A stretch of 8,999 nucleotides of DNA from Microcaldota archaeon (GCA_015520875.1 WAPD01000113.1:1-8999); one strand, 5' to 3'; counted from the stretch's first letter, positions 1 through 6,090 are shown. Numbers and translations: made by a program. The notes: generated by a model not told the origin, from the sequence alone.

Positions 1-1380
1 ATGCAATATTAAAGGTCTTTTCTTTTTTCCATCTTCATCCACATAGGTTATATCATAGGTATGGGCATTTTCCACATCTATTTGAACAGTTGATAATGCG
101 GCTGCTTTTTCCTTGCTATCTATAAAATTAAACTCAAACTTTGTTATGAAATAAGCATATCTTTTGTCGAACAATTCCAACAAGAAAGGTTTTCCAACAA
201 TTCTTTGCAATTCCCTGTACCATTCTATGTGTTCTTGGAAAAAGTCCTTTTGGGCTCTAAATGCTATTTCTATATGAGAATATAGTTCATATTCTTCCAT
301 TATCTTTCTTGAGGTTTCCAATTGCTTTAGGAATTCTTCCCTTGCTTGGTCGAAATCTCTAACAAGGGTGTGCATATCTGGCATTGTAAATGCTCTTAAT
401 CTTTTTAATCCCATCAACTCTCCACTTTGTTCCCTTCTAAAAGAATATCTTGTTAGTTCATATAATTTAACAGGTAACTGTTTGTAGCTTAGAGGAACAT
501 CGTGGGCTATCAAGAATTGGCCAAAACAGGCAGCAAACCTTAGAAAGAACATTCTTTGGTCTGAATGTATTGTATATTGACGGGCAGGGAATCTGTTTAG
601 ATATTTTTCTAAGGAAGGGTGGGCAAAATCATACATAATAGGTGTTTCAACCTCATGGGCCCCGCTTTCTATACAATAATGGGTTACAGAATTCTCTATA
701 ATTTTTTTGATTAACCTTCCCTTAGGGTAATATCTCAGGTTTCCAGAATCGCTGGCAGGCTCATAATCAACCAATTCTAAACGTTTCATCAACTCTATAT
801 GGACAGGCTCTGATTCATAGGCCCTGGATTTTTTTGTTTCATAATCTGCCAATTTTTTTAGATTAGGATATTTGGAGAAATCGTATTCCTCTATAGGGTG
901 TAACTCACCATCAAATATATAGAACTCGCTTTTTAGCTCTTCCTCTTGTTTCAAGGATTGGGAAATAATCTCTTTTCCTTTCTTATATTCGCGAGAAAGT
1001 TCTGACAAAGGATGCCCATATACATGGATTTTAAACTCCTTATACCAACCAAAAGGAGCCTTAAATGTTGGCACCCTTTTTTGGAATAATTGATATGCTT
1101 TTTCCAACAAAGTTTTTGACCTAACAGGAGATTCTGGATTAGATGTCAAATGAACATAAGGGTATAACAAAACATGGTTTGCCTTTATCCTTGGCAAATG
1201 CTCCAAAACATCGTTTAACAATTGGTCTAAGAATTCTTCTTGGTCACCCCTTTCAAATGCCAAGAATACAATCAAGGCATTTTCCATGTGTATTTTTTCA
1301 GGACTTTGGTCAGAGATCTCTAAAGCCTTTTCCCTGGGTATAACATCTATTTCCCGGGCATGAAGAAACAATGCTTTCAT
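1..1380 (-). CDS. thrS: Threonyl-tRNA synthetase, archaeal type (C-terminus beyond window edge)
   Basis: Charges tRNA-Thr with threonine in the cytoplasm. Translating the minus strand from the ATG at 1380-1378 gives 460 codons with no stop, open at the window edge. Residues 1-130 resemble the archaeal ThrRS editing domain, including LYPYVHLTS (72-80) and FGWYKEFKIHVYGHPLSELSR-like sequence near 110-130. The class II catalytic core follows: motif 1 near AHEVETP (241-247) and motif 2 around ELTRYSFRREQSG (308-320), with R315 aligning to the family's ATP-binding arginine. The three zinc/threonine ligands of the family appear as C285, H337 (PDMH) and H460, the last visible codon. Motif 3 and the anticodon-binding domain lie outside; complete archaeal enzymes are about 610-630 residues. 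No Shine-Dalgarno precedes the start, and a TATA element centred about 27 nt upstream implies a leaderless mRNA. Family assignment is secure. Confidence 0.97.
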   Translation of the reverse strand, partial: MKALFLHAREIDVIPREKALEISDQSPEKIHMENALIVFLAFERGDQEEFLDQLLNDVLEHLPRIKANHVLLYPYVHLTSNPESPVRSKTLLEKAYQLFQKRVPTFKAPFGWYKEFKIHVYGHPLSELSREYKKGKEIISQSLKQEEELKSEFYIFDGELHPIEEYDFSKYPNLKKLADYETKKSRAYESEPVHIELMKRLELVDYEPASDSGNLRYYPKGRLIKKIIENSVTHYCIESGAHEVETPIMYDFAHPSLEKYLNRFPARQYTIHSDQRMFFLRFAACFGQFLIAHDVPLSYKQLPVKLYELTRYSFRREQSGELMGLKRLRAFTMPDMHTLVRDFDQAREEFLKQLETSRKIMEEYELYSHIEIAFRAQKDFFQEHIEWYRELQRIVGKPFLLELFDKRYAYFITKFEFNFIDSKEKAAALSTVQIDVENAHTYDITYVDEDGKKKRPLILH

Positions 1381-1397
1381 GCATTTTTATGTTCCAT

Positions 1398-1415
1398 AAA
1401 ACCATTTAAAGGTTT
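1398..1415. promoter_or_regulatory. Bidirectional core promoter shared by thrS and gdhA
   Basis: A single TTTAAA (1405-1410) sits in the 51-bp spacer between two divergent genes. Its centre is about 27 nt from the thrS ATG and about 24 nt from the gdhA ATG, both matching archaeal TATA-to-start spacing for leaderless transcripts. It is flanked by an inverted AAACC (1399-1403) / GGTTT (1411-1415), so on either strand a purine-rich AAACC lies just upstream of the TATA, where TFB would bind its BRE. No other good TATA is present in the spacer. The sequence layout is directly visible; promoter function is inferred. Confidence 0.7.
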
Positions 1416-1431
1416 GGTAGGACATTAAGCC

Positions 1432-2592
1432 ATGATTGAGAAATATAAAAAGAGATTTGAAGAACTTGGCTTGAACACAGAGATTTTGATGAATTGGAAA
1501 ACGGTTAGGAAGGCAACTATAGAGGTGATGGGAAAGAAATATCAAGCATTGAGGATAGTTCATAATGATGCTTTAGGCCCTAGTAAGGGAGGAATAAGGT
1601 TCCATCCTCAGGTTACAGAAGAAGAGGTTAAATTCTTGTCAATGGCCATGAGTTTGAAGAATTCTTTAATGGAATTGCCATATGGAGGTGCTAAAGGAGG
1701 AGTTGTTGTAAATCCTAAGGAGCTCTCTAAAATGGAATTGAAGATGTTATCAAGGAAATATAGTGTTACTTTCCATGATATGTTTGGGCCTTGGAAAGAT
1801 ATACCTGCTCCCGATGTTAATACAAATCCTCAAATAATGGCCTGGATGTTAGATGCTTATGAAAAGGTTACTGGCACACATGCACCCGCCACATTTACAG
1901 GAAAACCTGTCGAACTAGGGGGAATTCCTTTAAGACAATATTCTACATCTTATGGAGGTTTTGTTATTATTGAAAAGATAAGGGAGATGGAAGGAAAGGT
2001 TCCAGTGGTTGCAATACAAGGTTCTGGAAATGCAGGAGGTAATCTTGGATTGTTATTACAAGAAGTTGGTTATAAAGTTGTGGCAATCTCGGATAGCAAA
2101 GGAGGCATTTACAATAAGGAAGGTCTTGACATCAAAAGAGTTCTGCAATATAAAAAGGAAAATAGAACATTGGCTGATTTCCCAGGTGTTGAACATATCT
2201 CAAATGAGGAGCTTTTAACATTGGATGTTGATGTGTTGGCACCCGCCGCTTTAGAGAACCAGATAACAACTAAAAATGCAAGCGATGTAAAGGCAAGATG
2301 GATTGTGGAGCTTGCCAATGGTCCCATAGCACCAGATGCAGACGATTTAGTAAACGGAATAATTGTCCCAGATATTTTGGCAAATTCAGGAGGTGTTATC
2401 GGAAGCTATTTGGAATGGGCATATAACCTTTCAGGAAACTTCCATGATGAGGAGGCAATGAAGGAAAAACTAAAAAGGCAAGTGCTAAAGGTTTTTGTGG
2501 AACTCTATCAAAAAGATCCTAAGAAGATGAGGGAAAATGCAATAAGGAAGGCAGTGGAGAGGATAGAAAAGGCAGAGAAGCTTAGATGTTAG
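1432..2592 (+). CDS. gdhA: Glutamate dehydrogenase (Glu/Leu/Phe/Val dehydrogenase family)
   Basis: Catalyses reversible oxidative deamination of glutamate to 2-oxoglutarate and ammonia with NAD(P). The 386-residue protein holds the whole family signature: SKGGIRFHP (51-59, substrate Lys52), LKNSLMELPYGGAKGG (75-90, Lys76 and catalytic Lys88), DIPAPDVNTNPQ (123-134, catalytic Asp128), the Rossmann loop GSGNAG (197-202), and PDILANSGGVIGSYLEW (313-329). Lys52 and Ser325 correspond to side-chain-carboxylate contacts of glutamate-specific enzymes, so glutamate is preferred over leucine or phenylalanine as substrate. VVAISDSKGGIYN (216-228) closely resembles the Pyrococcus enzyme at the end of the second Rossmann strand; the cofactor cannot be settled by eye. 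It is about 30 residues shorter than typical 415-420-residue homologues, mainly at the N-terminus. The start fits the leaderless TATA spacing. It stands alone, because the next promoter begins right after its stop. Confidence 0.95.
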   Translation: MIEKYKKRFEELGLNTEILMNWKTVRKATIEVMGKKYQALRIVHNDALGPSKGGIRFHPQVTEEEVKFLSMAMSLKNSLMELPYGGAKGGVVVNPKELSKMELKMLSRKYSVTFHDMFGPWKDIPAPDVNTNPQIMAWMLDAYEKVTGTHAPATFTGKPVELGGIPLRQYSTSYGGFVIIEKIREMEGKVPVVAIQGSGNAGGNLGLLLQEVGYKVVAISDSKGGIYNKEGLDIKRVLQYKKENRTLADFPGVEHISNEELLTLDVDVLAPAALENQITTKNASDVKARWIVELANGPIAPDADDLVNGIIVPDILANSGGVIGSYLEWAYNLSGNFHDEEAMKEKLKRQVLKVFVELYQKDPKKMRENAIRKAVERIEKAEKLRC

Positions 2593-2593
2593 G

Positions 2594-2601
2594 TTTATAA
2601 A
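2594..2601 (+). promoter_or_regulatory. TATA box of the uL1-uL10-P1 operon
   Basis: TTTATAAA begins one base after the gdhA stop codon. Adding the usual archaeal TATA-to-start distance predicts transcription beginning near 2622-2626. That gives about 30 nt of leader before the uL1 ATG, making uL1 the clearest protein gene here whose mRNA is not leaderless. Confidence 0.65.
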
Positions 2602-2623
2602 CTTTACCAAAGAGAAATAATAG

Positions 2624-2647
2624 ACCGTTTGACCACACGGTAGGTGG
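2624..2647 (+). promoter_or_regulatory. Structured uL1 leader covering the ribosome-binding site
   Basis: ACCGT (2624-2628) can pair with ACGGT (2637-2641), leaving an 8-nt loop. Within that loop CCAC (2633-2636) can pair with GTGG (2644-2647), which is part of the likely Shine-Dalgarno GGTGG (2643-2647, six bases before the ATG). The two pairings together would form an H-type pseudoknot, or could act as alternatives. Archaeal uL1 is known to repress its own operon by binding its mRNA in methanogens, so a regulatory leader is plausible. The helices are short and the function is inferred. Confidence 0.4.
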
Positions 2648-2653
2648 GAGGTT

Positions 2654-3274
2654 ATGAATAGAGAAAAGATAATTGAAGGTATTAAAAAGGCCTTTGAGGT
2701 TAAGGTTCCCAGGAAGTTCGTGCAAACCCTGGAGATGGTTGTTAATTTCAGAAACGTGGATTTTAGGAAAAATAGATTGAACATAAGGTTTGCTTTACCT
2801 AAGGGAAAAGGAAAACCTAATAAAATAATCGTGGTAGCGGATGAATCTGTTCTATATCAGTTGAAGGATTTGCCTGTTGACATAAAATTAAAACCTGATG
2901 AAGTCCCAGAGTTCCCTATAAAAGAATTGAAGAAAATAGCAAGAAAGGCAGTTGTTTATGTACAACCTCAACACATTCCTTTGGTTGCTAAGCACTGGGG
3001 TAAAGTGTTAGGAGGTAGGGGAAACACAATATTGCCTTTTGTAGGAGACCCTAAGACATTGATAGAAAGGGGAAGAAACATGGTTAGGATCGTGACAAGG
3101 GGTAAAATGGTTCCAACAATACATGTACCTATAGGAACAGAGGAAATGTCTGTGGAAGATTTAGCAGATAATGCAATGGCTGTGTTGGATGAGCTTGGAA
3201 AGAAGAACCTAACATCTAACATTAAAAACATTTATTTCAAATTCTCTATGTCCCCTCCTGTAAAGGTGATGTAA
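2654..3274 (+). CDS. rpl1: Ribosomal protein uL1 (L1)
   Basis: Large-subunit protein of the L1 stalk, which binds 23S rRNA helices 76-78 and helps release deacylated tRNA; in archaea it is also a translational repressor of its operon. The 206-residue product has the two-domain layout: domain I from both termini (MNREKIIEGIKKAF at the start, KFSMSPPVKV at the end) with domain II inserted at roughly 65-155. Typical archaeal uL1 is about 213-219 residues. Two family motifs deviate. The Thr-Met-Gly RNA-contact triad near the C-terminus reads Ser198-Met199-Ser200, and the usual LGPRGKMP loop of domain II reads LGGRGNTILPF (119-129). The ATG is preceded by GGTGG at a six-base spacing. It is the first gene of the stalk operon, one base upstream of uL10. 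Confidence 0.97.
   Translation: MNREKIIEGIKKAFEVKVPRKFVQTLEMVVNFRNVDFRKNRLNIRFALPKGKGKPNKIIVVADESVLYQLKDLPVDIKLKPDEVPEFPIKELKKIARKAVVYVQPQHIPLVAKHWGKVLGGRGNTILPFVGDPKTLIERGRNMVRIVTRGKMVPTIHVPIGTEEMSVEDLADNAMAVLDELGKKNLTSNIKNIYFKFSMSPPVKVM
3265..3270 (+). promoter_or_regulatory. Shine-Dalgarno of uL10
   Basis: GGTGAT matches the complement of the archaeal 16S rRNA 3' end and lies five bases before the ATG at 3276. It is embedded in the last codons of uL1, which indicates translational coupling and favours this ATG over the in-frame one at 3282. Confidence 0.75.
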
Positions 3275-3275
3275 A

Positions 3276-4097
3276 ATGGCTATGAAAAGAGAGGAAAAGA
3301 TAAAGGCTGCTCAAGAACTCAAAGATACGATTTCCCAATATAAAAGCATTATTTTGATTAATTTGAAGAAGTTGCCAGCCCAATTGCAAAAGAAGATAAG
3401 AAGGAAAATCGAAGGTTTTCACAGAGTGGAACGAAAACCTGTTATCAACAATGCATTGAAGGGTCTTGGCATTGAATATGAAGTGGATTATCCTGTGCTT
3501 GTTATTGCTGTAAATGAACATCCTTATAGGATTGAAAAGATTTTGAGGTCTGAACAGTTGCCTGTGGCAGCAAAGCCAGGACAAGTAGCAGAAGAAGATA
3601 TTGTAATTGAGGAGATGGAAACAGACTTGCCACCAGGACCTGCTTTAAGTGCTTTGAAACAAGCAGGACTTGATGCAAGAGTTGACAAAGGAAAAATAAA
3701 AATAGCTAAAACAAGCGTGTTGGCAAAGGCAGGAGAGAAATTAAACAGCTTAAAGGTTCAGGCATTGCAATTGCTTGGAATAAAGCCATTTAAGGTAAGA
3801 GCCCATATAGCATTTGCTTACGATGGCACCATTTATAGACCTGAACACTTTGAGATAACCGAGGATAAGATAAAAGAAGATATTGAGAGAGCAATTACAG
3901 GAGCATTTAATCTATCATTAAATGCAAACTATCCAACACCTCAAACCATTGAATATCTCTTGCAAAATGCATTTACCCAAGCAAAGAACCTTGCTGTAGA
4001 GGCAAACCTTTATTCCCCAATGTCAATGGACGCTATCATTTATAAACAGTTCATTATAGGTAATAATATTCCAAAAGGTGAGAAGAATGAAAGTTGA
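3276..4097 (+). CDS. rpl10: Ribosomal protein uL10 (P0), short form without acidic C-terminal tail
   Basis: Base of the ribosomal stalk: anchors P1/L12 dimers to 23S rRNA and so recruits translation GTPases. The rRNA-binding domain I contains [13 protein letters not shown] (99-111, compare AKPG-V--DVVI in the family). The archaeal/eukaryotic insertion domain follows ([22 protein letters not shown], about 118-140, through GIKPFKV). The spine then has two clear P1-binding helices (about 199-217 and 222-243, each followed by a YPTP/YSPM turn), but the third stops after [13 protein letters not shown]. The protein ends at residue 273 with KGEKNES. Typical archaeal uL10 is about 330-350 residues and ends in the same charged GLxxLFG tail as P1, which is wholly absent here. 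Domain I is also about a dozen residues short. It overlaps the P1 gene by 11 bases. Confidence 0.95.
   Translation: MAMKREEKIKAAQELKDTISQYKSIILINLKKLPAQLQKKIRRKIEGFHRVERKPVINNALKGLGIEYEVDYPVLVIAVNEHPYRIEKILRSEQLPVAAKPGQVAEEDIVIEEMETDLPPGPALSALKQAGLDARVDKGKIKIAKTSVLAKAGEKLNSLKVQALQLLGIKPFKVRAHIAFAYDGTIYRPEHFEITEDKIKEDIERAITGAFNLSLNANYPTPQTIEYLLQNAFTQAKNLAVEANLYSPMSMDAIIYKQFIIGNNIPKGEKNES
4077..4081 (+). promoter_or_regulatory. Shine-Dalgarno of P1/L12, fixes its start
   Basis: GGTGA lies five bases before the ATG at 4087. The in-frame GTG at 4078 falls inside this ribosome-binding site and would add three residues not seen in the family, so ATG 4087 is the better start. Confidence 0.75.
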
Positions 4098-4398
4098 CCC
4101 ATATGTACAAGCAGTACTGCTCCTATACGGAGCCGGAAAAGAGATAACTGAAGAGAACCTAAAAAATGTTATCAGCGCAGCTGGAGTAGAAGTAGATGAG
4201 GCAAGAGTAAAGGTCTTAGTAGAAGCTCTAAAGGATGTAAACATAGAAGAAGCTATTGAGAAGGCAGCTGTGGCACCTGTGGCAGCAGCACCTGCAGCCG
4301 CACCAGCTGAAGAATCCAAGGAAGAGAAGAAGGAAGAAAAGAAAGAAGAGAAGACTGAAGAAGAAGCTGCAGCTGGATTGGCAAGCCTATTTGGTTAG
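4087..4398 (+). CDS. rpl12: Ribosomal stalk protein P1 (archaeal L12)
   Basis: Acidic stalk protein that dimerises on uL10 and contacts elongation factors EF-1A and EF-2. The 103-residue product has the family's helical N-terminal dimerisation domain ([20 protein letters not shown], then [21 protein letters not shown], residues 6-48), an Ala/Pro hinge (about 61-75), a highly charged Glu/Lys segment (76-94) and the factor-binding C-terminal tail [10 protein letters not shown] (94-103; the usual consensus is GLGALFG). Length is normal for archaea. It is the last protein gene of the operon and is translationally coupled to uL10 through the 11-base overlap. Because uL10 here lacks its own tail, this protein must supply all factor-binding tails of the stalk (inference). 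Confidence 0.95.
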   Translation: MKVDPYVQAVLLLYGAGKEITEENLKNVISAAGVEVDEARVKVLVEALKDVNIEEAIEKAAVAPVAAAPAAAPAEESKEEKKEEKKEEKTEEEAAAGLASLFG

Positions 4399-4399
4399 G

Positions 4400-4419
4400 T
4401 TCTTTTTCTTTTGTTTTTT
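4400..4419 (+). terminator. T-rich tract after the stalk operon
   Basis: A nearly pure pyrimidine tract with runs of five, four and six Ts lies between the P1 stop codon and the first base of tRNA-Lys. Oligo-T tracts on the non-template strand terminate archaeal RNA polymerase without a hairpin, so this is a likely full or partial terminator. Readthrough into tRNA-Lys cannot be excluded, since that tRNA has only a weak TATA candidate. Confidence 0.6.
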
Positions 4420-4420
4420 A

Positions 4421-4495
4421 GGGCCCGTAGCTCAGCCTGGCTAGAGCGTCCGGCTCTTAACCGGAAGGTCGTGGGTTCAAATCCCACCGGGCCCG
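4421..4495 (+). tRNA. tRNA-Lys (anticodon CTT)
   Basis: A complete cloverleaf: acceptor GGGCCCG (4421-4427) with CGGGCCC (4488-4494), D stem GCTC/GAGC, anticodon stem TCCGG/CCGGA (4449-4453/4461-4465) with loop CTCTTAA giving anticodon CTT at 4456-4458, five-base variable loop, T stem GTGGG/CCCAC with loop TTCAAAT, and discriminator G4495. No intron and no encoded CCA, so a CCA-adding enzyme is needed. It decodes AAG; AAA, abundant here, needs a separate tRNA-Lys(UUU). All acceptor and T-stem pairs but one are G-C, consistent with a hot habitat. No strong TATA precedes it; the best candidate is CTATTTGG (4387-4394) inside the P1 gene. Confidence 0.97.
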
Positions 4496-4501
4496 CTTAA
4501 C

Positions 4502-4509
4502 ATTTAAAA
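4502..4509 (+). promoter_or_regulatory. TATA box of tRNA-Asn
   Basis: ATTTAAAA in the 39-bp spacer between the two tRNAs is centred about 29 nt before the mature tRNA-Asn 5' end. This places transcription start within a few bases of the tRNA. The rest of the spacer is AT-rich with nothing else recognisable. Confidence 0.6.
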
Positions 4510-4534
4510 CCTTTGTTGAAATAAAATAGAATGA

Positions 4535-4606
4535 GCCCTGGTAGCTCAGTGGTAGAGCGTCCGGCTGTTAACCGGAAGGTCGGAGGTTCGAATCCTCCCC
4601 AGGGCG
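4535..4606 (+). tRNA. tRNA-Asn (anticodon GTT)
   Basis: A complete cloverleaf: acceptor GCCCTGG (4535-4541) with CCAGGGC (4599-4605), D stem GCTC/GAGC, anticodon stem TCCGG/CCGGA (4560-4564/4572-4576) with loop CTGTTAA giving GTT at 4567-4569, variable loop AGGTC, T stem GGAGG/CCTCC with loop TTCGAAT, and discriminator G4606. No intron, and CCA is not encoded. Its D-stem-to-variable-loop half is nearly identical to the neighbouring tRNA-Lys, differing over 30 bases only at the wobble position. Confidence 0.97.
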
Positions 4607-4611
4607 CACTG

Positions 4612-4621
4612 TTTTTAAATA
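4612..4621 (+). promoter_or_regulatory. TATA box of the winged-helix/GT4/RIO1/UbiA gene group
   Basis: TTTTTAAATA begins six bases after tRNA-Asn. Its centre is about 21-22 nt before ATG 4638 and about 24-25 nt before the in-frame ATG 4641, implying an essentially leaderless mRNA. A GAGGT at 4626-4630 would probably lie upstream of the transcription start. Confidence 0.6.
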
Positions 4622-4637
4622 CAACGAGGTAGTAATA

Positions 4638-5087
4638 ATGATGGCAGTTCCAAAGGGAGTTAAAAGCAAAGAATGTTTATATTTACCCGCTCATTATTCT
4701 CTTAAAAAGCGTTTTCAAACAGATGACGAGACACCCACAAGGAACCTATTGCCTTTGGAAGATATTGTGGAACATGTGTTTCCTTCTAAATACTCACCCA
4801 CATACCATAATGTAGCTGTGCAATTTTTAGATTTTGTAATAAAGAAAAAGGGAAAGGTTTATTCAGAAGATATCGCAAGTTTTGTTTCTTCCAATAATAT
4901 TTCAAAAGCTACATTTTACAATAGGATACTGCCAAAACTTAGGGCCTTTGGTTTAATAAAAATGGAACGAGAATTCACAGACATAGGGAAGAAATCAAGG
5001 AAGCTAAAAATATCTTTAAGTAGAACATTTGGAAACTATTTGATGAAAATAGCCGATAGTTGGCTGGCGATATTGGATGAGATATAA
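4638..5087 (+). CDS. Unrecognised protein with a probable winged-helix DNA-binding region
   Basis: A 149-residue protein that I cannot assign to a named family. Residues about 60-128 read as a winged helix: VAVQFLDFVIKK (helix 1), GKVYSEDIASFVSS (helix 2), NISKATFYNRILPKLRAFGLI (recognition helix and following turn, 87-107), then charged strands KMEREF and SRKLKISLS as a wing. A basic N-terminal stretch precedes it and an amphipathic helix closes it. There are no membrane segments, signal peptide or metal-binding cysteine clusters. It is codirectional with the next gene, which it overlaps by 11 bases, and codon use resembles the neighbours, so it is a real gene. A transcription-regulator role is inferred from fold appearance only. 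The start may be ATG 4638 or 4641; the second fits the TATA spacing slightly better. Confidence 0.75.
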   Translation: MMAVPKGVKSKECLYLPAHYSLKKRFQTDDETPTRNLLPLEDIVEHVFPSKYSPTYHNVAVQFLDFVIKKKGKVYSEDIASFVSSNNISKATFYNRILPKLRAFGLIKMEREFTDIGKKSRKLKISLSRTFGNYLMKIADSWLAILDEI

Positions 5088-6090
5088 GGTTGTGTATTTT
5101 GTCCATTCTTATTATCCTGCATCCCATGGCATTGCCATTCATTTATACAATCTAATAAAGCACTTGAAAAAACACATAGATTATAGAATAATAACAAGCG
5201 AGGGCATCGGGGAAAGGGTAATAGCAAGAGATTTTATTAAGATCCCGGGTTTCTCATCTTTATATGTTCCCCATCCGGAATCTATTTATGATATTTTAAC
5301 AATGGATTATGATATTATACATGTGCATGGTTATGGGAATTTGTATGCTTTAATAGGTGCCTTTGTTGGATTGTTGAGGGGTAAAAAGGTTGTCTGGACA
5401 ATACATGGTATCCCACAAAAAGGCATTTTCTTTACATTATATGATTTGTTTGCAAGACCTTTGTTAAAACGTTCCATTGTAATAGGTGTCTCATCAAAGA
5501 CATCCAAGCTAATAAAACAATTCCACCATATTCCAAATGGAGTTGAGTTGAAGAATTGCATGGGTTCTTATAAAGAACAGGTTGCTGTTGGCTATATCGG
5601 AAGATTGGACCCAGATAAAAGAGTGGATAGATTGATAAAAGAGGTAAAATCCTTTCCTATTGTGATAGTAGGTCCTGATGAAGGGATGAGAAAAAAACTG
5701 GAGAAAATGGCTGAAGATAAACAGGTTACCTTTTTGGACCCTGTTCCATATGAGGAAATTTCCCAAATTTATTGCAAATTAAGGTATGTTGTTTTACCTT
5801 CAAAATATGAGGGGTTTCCGATGGTGATGCTTGAGAGCTTGGCCCATAAAAGGCCCTTTGTTTCAACACCTGTGGGAGAGGTTCCAATGTTCCTAAAGGA
5901 GATGTTCGGAGATAAATACAAAAAATACATAATAAATGGGACAATTGAGGAGACTTTGCAAAAGCTGGAAAAAGAAGATTTAGATGAGGAATTGGAACAA
6001 GCCTATAAAAAATTGGAAAAATATTCTTGGGAAAACATAGCTAAGAAGACCTTGGAGGTTTATAAACATGCACTGGGAGAACGAGACTGA
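5077..6090 (+). CDS. GT4-family glycosyltransferase (GT-B fold)
   Basis: Retaining glycosyltransferase that transfers a nucleotide-activated sugar. The N-terminal Rossmann domain begins at once (YKVVYFVHSYYP, then HGIAIHLYNL at 17-26), with IIHVHGYGN (80-88) and VVWTIHGIP (105-113). PNGVEL (153-158) leads into the donor domain: GYIGRLDPDKRVDRLIKEV (172-190, with the phosphate-binding Arg176 and Lys181) and PSKYEGFPMVMLESLA (241-256), which has the classic E-x7-E pair Glu245/Glu253. The 337-residue length is near the family's usual 350-400. No transmembrane segment or signal peptide is evident, so it probably works at the cytoplasmic membrane face. Acceptor and sugar cannot be read from sequence; glycolipid or N-glycan assembly are the obvious options given the UbiA enzyme in the same gene group. 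It overlaps the genes on both sides, by 11 and 23 bases. Confidence 0.92.
   Translation: MRYKVVYFVHSYYPASHGIAIHLYNLIKHLKKHIDYRIITSEGIGERVIARDFIKIPGFSSLYVPHPESIYDILTMDYDIIHVHGYGNLYALIGAFVGLLRGKKVVWTIHGIPQKGIFFTLYDLFARPLLKRSIVIGVSSKTSKLIKQFHHIPNGVELKNCMGSYKEQVAVGYIGRLDPDKRVDRLIKEVKSFPIVIVGPDEGMRKKLEKMAEDKQVTFLDPVPYEEISQIYCKLRYVVLPSKYEGFPMVMLESLAHKRPFVSTPVGEVPMFLKEMFGDKYKKYIINGTIEETLQKLEKEDLDEELEQAYKKLEKYSWENIAKKTLEVYKHALGERD
6054..6059 (+). promoter_or_regulatory. Shine-Dalgarno of RIO1
   Basis: GGAGGT, eight bases before the ATG at 6068, inside the end of the GT4 gene. It supports that start and the 23-base gene overlap. The following GTTTATAAAC resembles the uL1-operon TATA but has no suitable start downstream. 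Confidence 0.7.

Noticed and set aside
1143..1343. Plus-strand 66-codon open frame opposite thrS
   Set aside because: It lies entirely antisense to the conserved ThrRS editing domain, has no promoter or Shine-Dalgarno, and reads as a low-information shadow.
2485..2784. Minus-strand 99-codon open frame spanning the gdhA-uL1 junction
   Set aside because: Hydrophobic Leu/Phe/Ser-rich translation typical of the complement of AT-rich coding sequence; it crosses the stalk-operon promoter and overlaps two well-supported genes.
3246..3584. Minus-strand 112-codon open frame opposite the start of uL10
   Set aside because: Antisense to a conserved ribosomal protein, with no recognisable domain or initiation signal.
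4078..4086. GTG at 4078 as the P1 start
   Set aside because: The GTG is part of the Shine-Dalgarno for ATG 4087, and the extra Met-Arg-Arg is not typical of the family.
4023..4319. Minus-strand 98-codon open frame opposite P1
   Set aside because: The Ala/Ser/Thr-rich product merely mirrors the repetitive Ala/Glu codons of P1 on the other strand.
4261..4375. Repetitive GCA/GAA/AAG codons as a possible DNA repeat
   Set aside because: Explained by the normal alanine hinge and charged tail of archaeal P1.
4256..4444. Plus-strand basic 62-codon open frame running into tRNA-Lys
   Set aside because: Its Lys/Arg-rich sequence is the frame-shifted reading of P1's Glu/Lys repeats, and it runs into a tRNA gene.
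6059..6066. TATA-like TTTATAAA before RIO1, as a separate promoter
   Set aside because: It is only a few bases upstream of the RIO1 ATG, too close for transcription to start before the codon, and a good Shine-Dalgarno shows RIO1 is translated from the upstream transcript.
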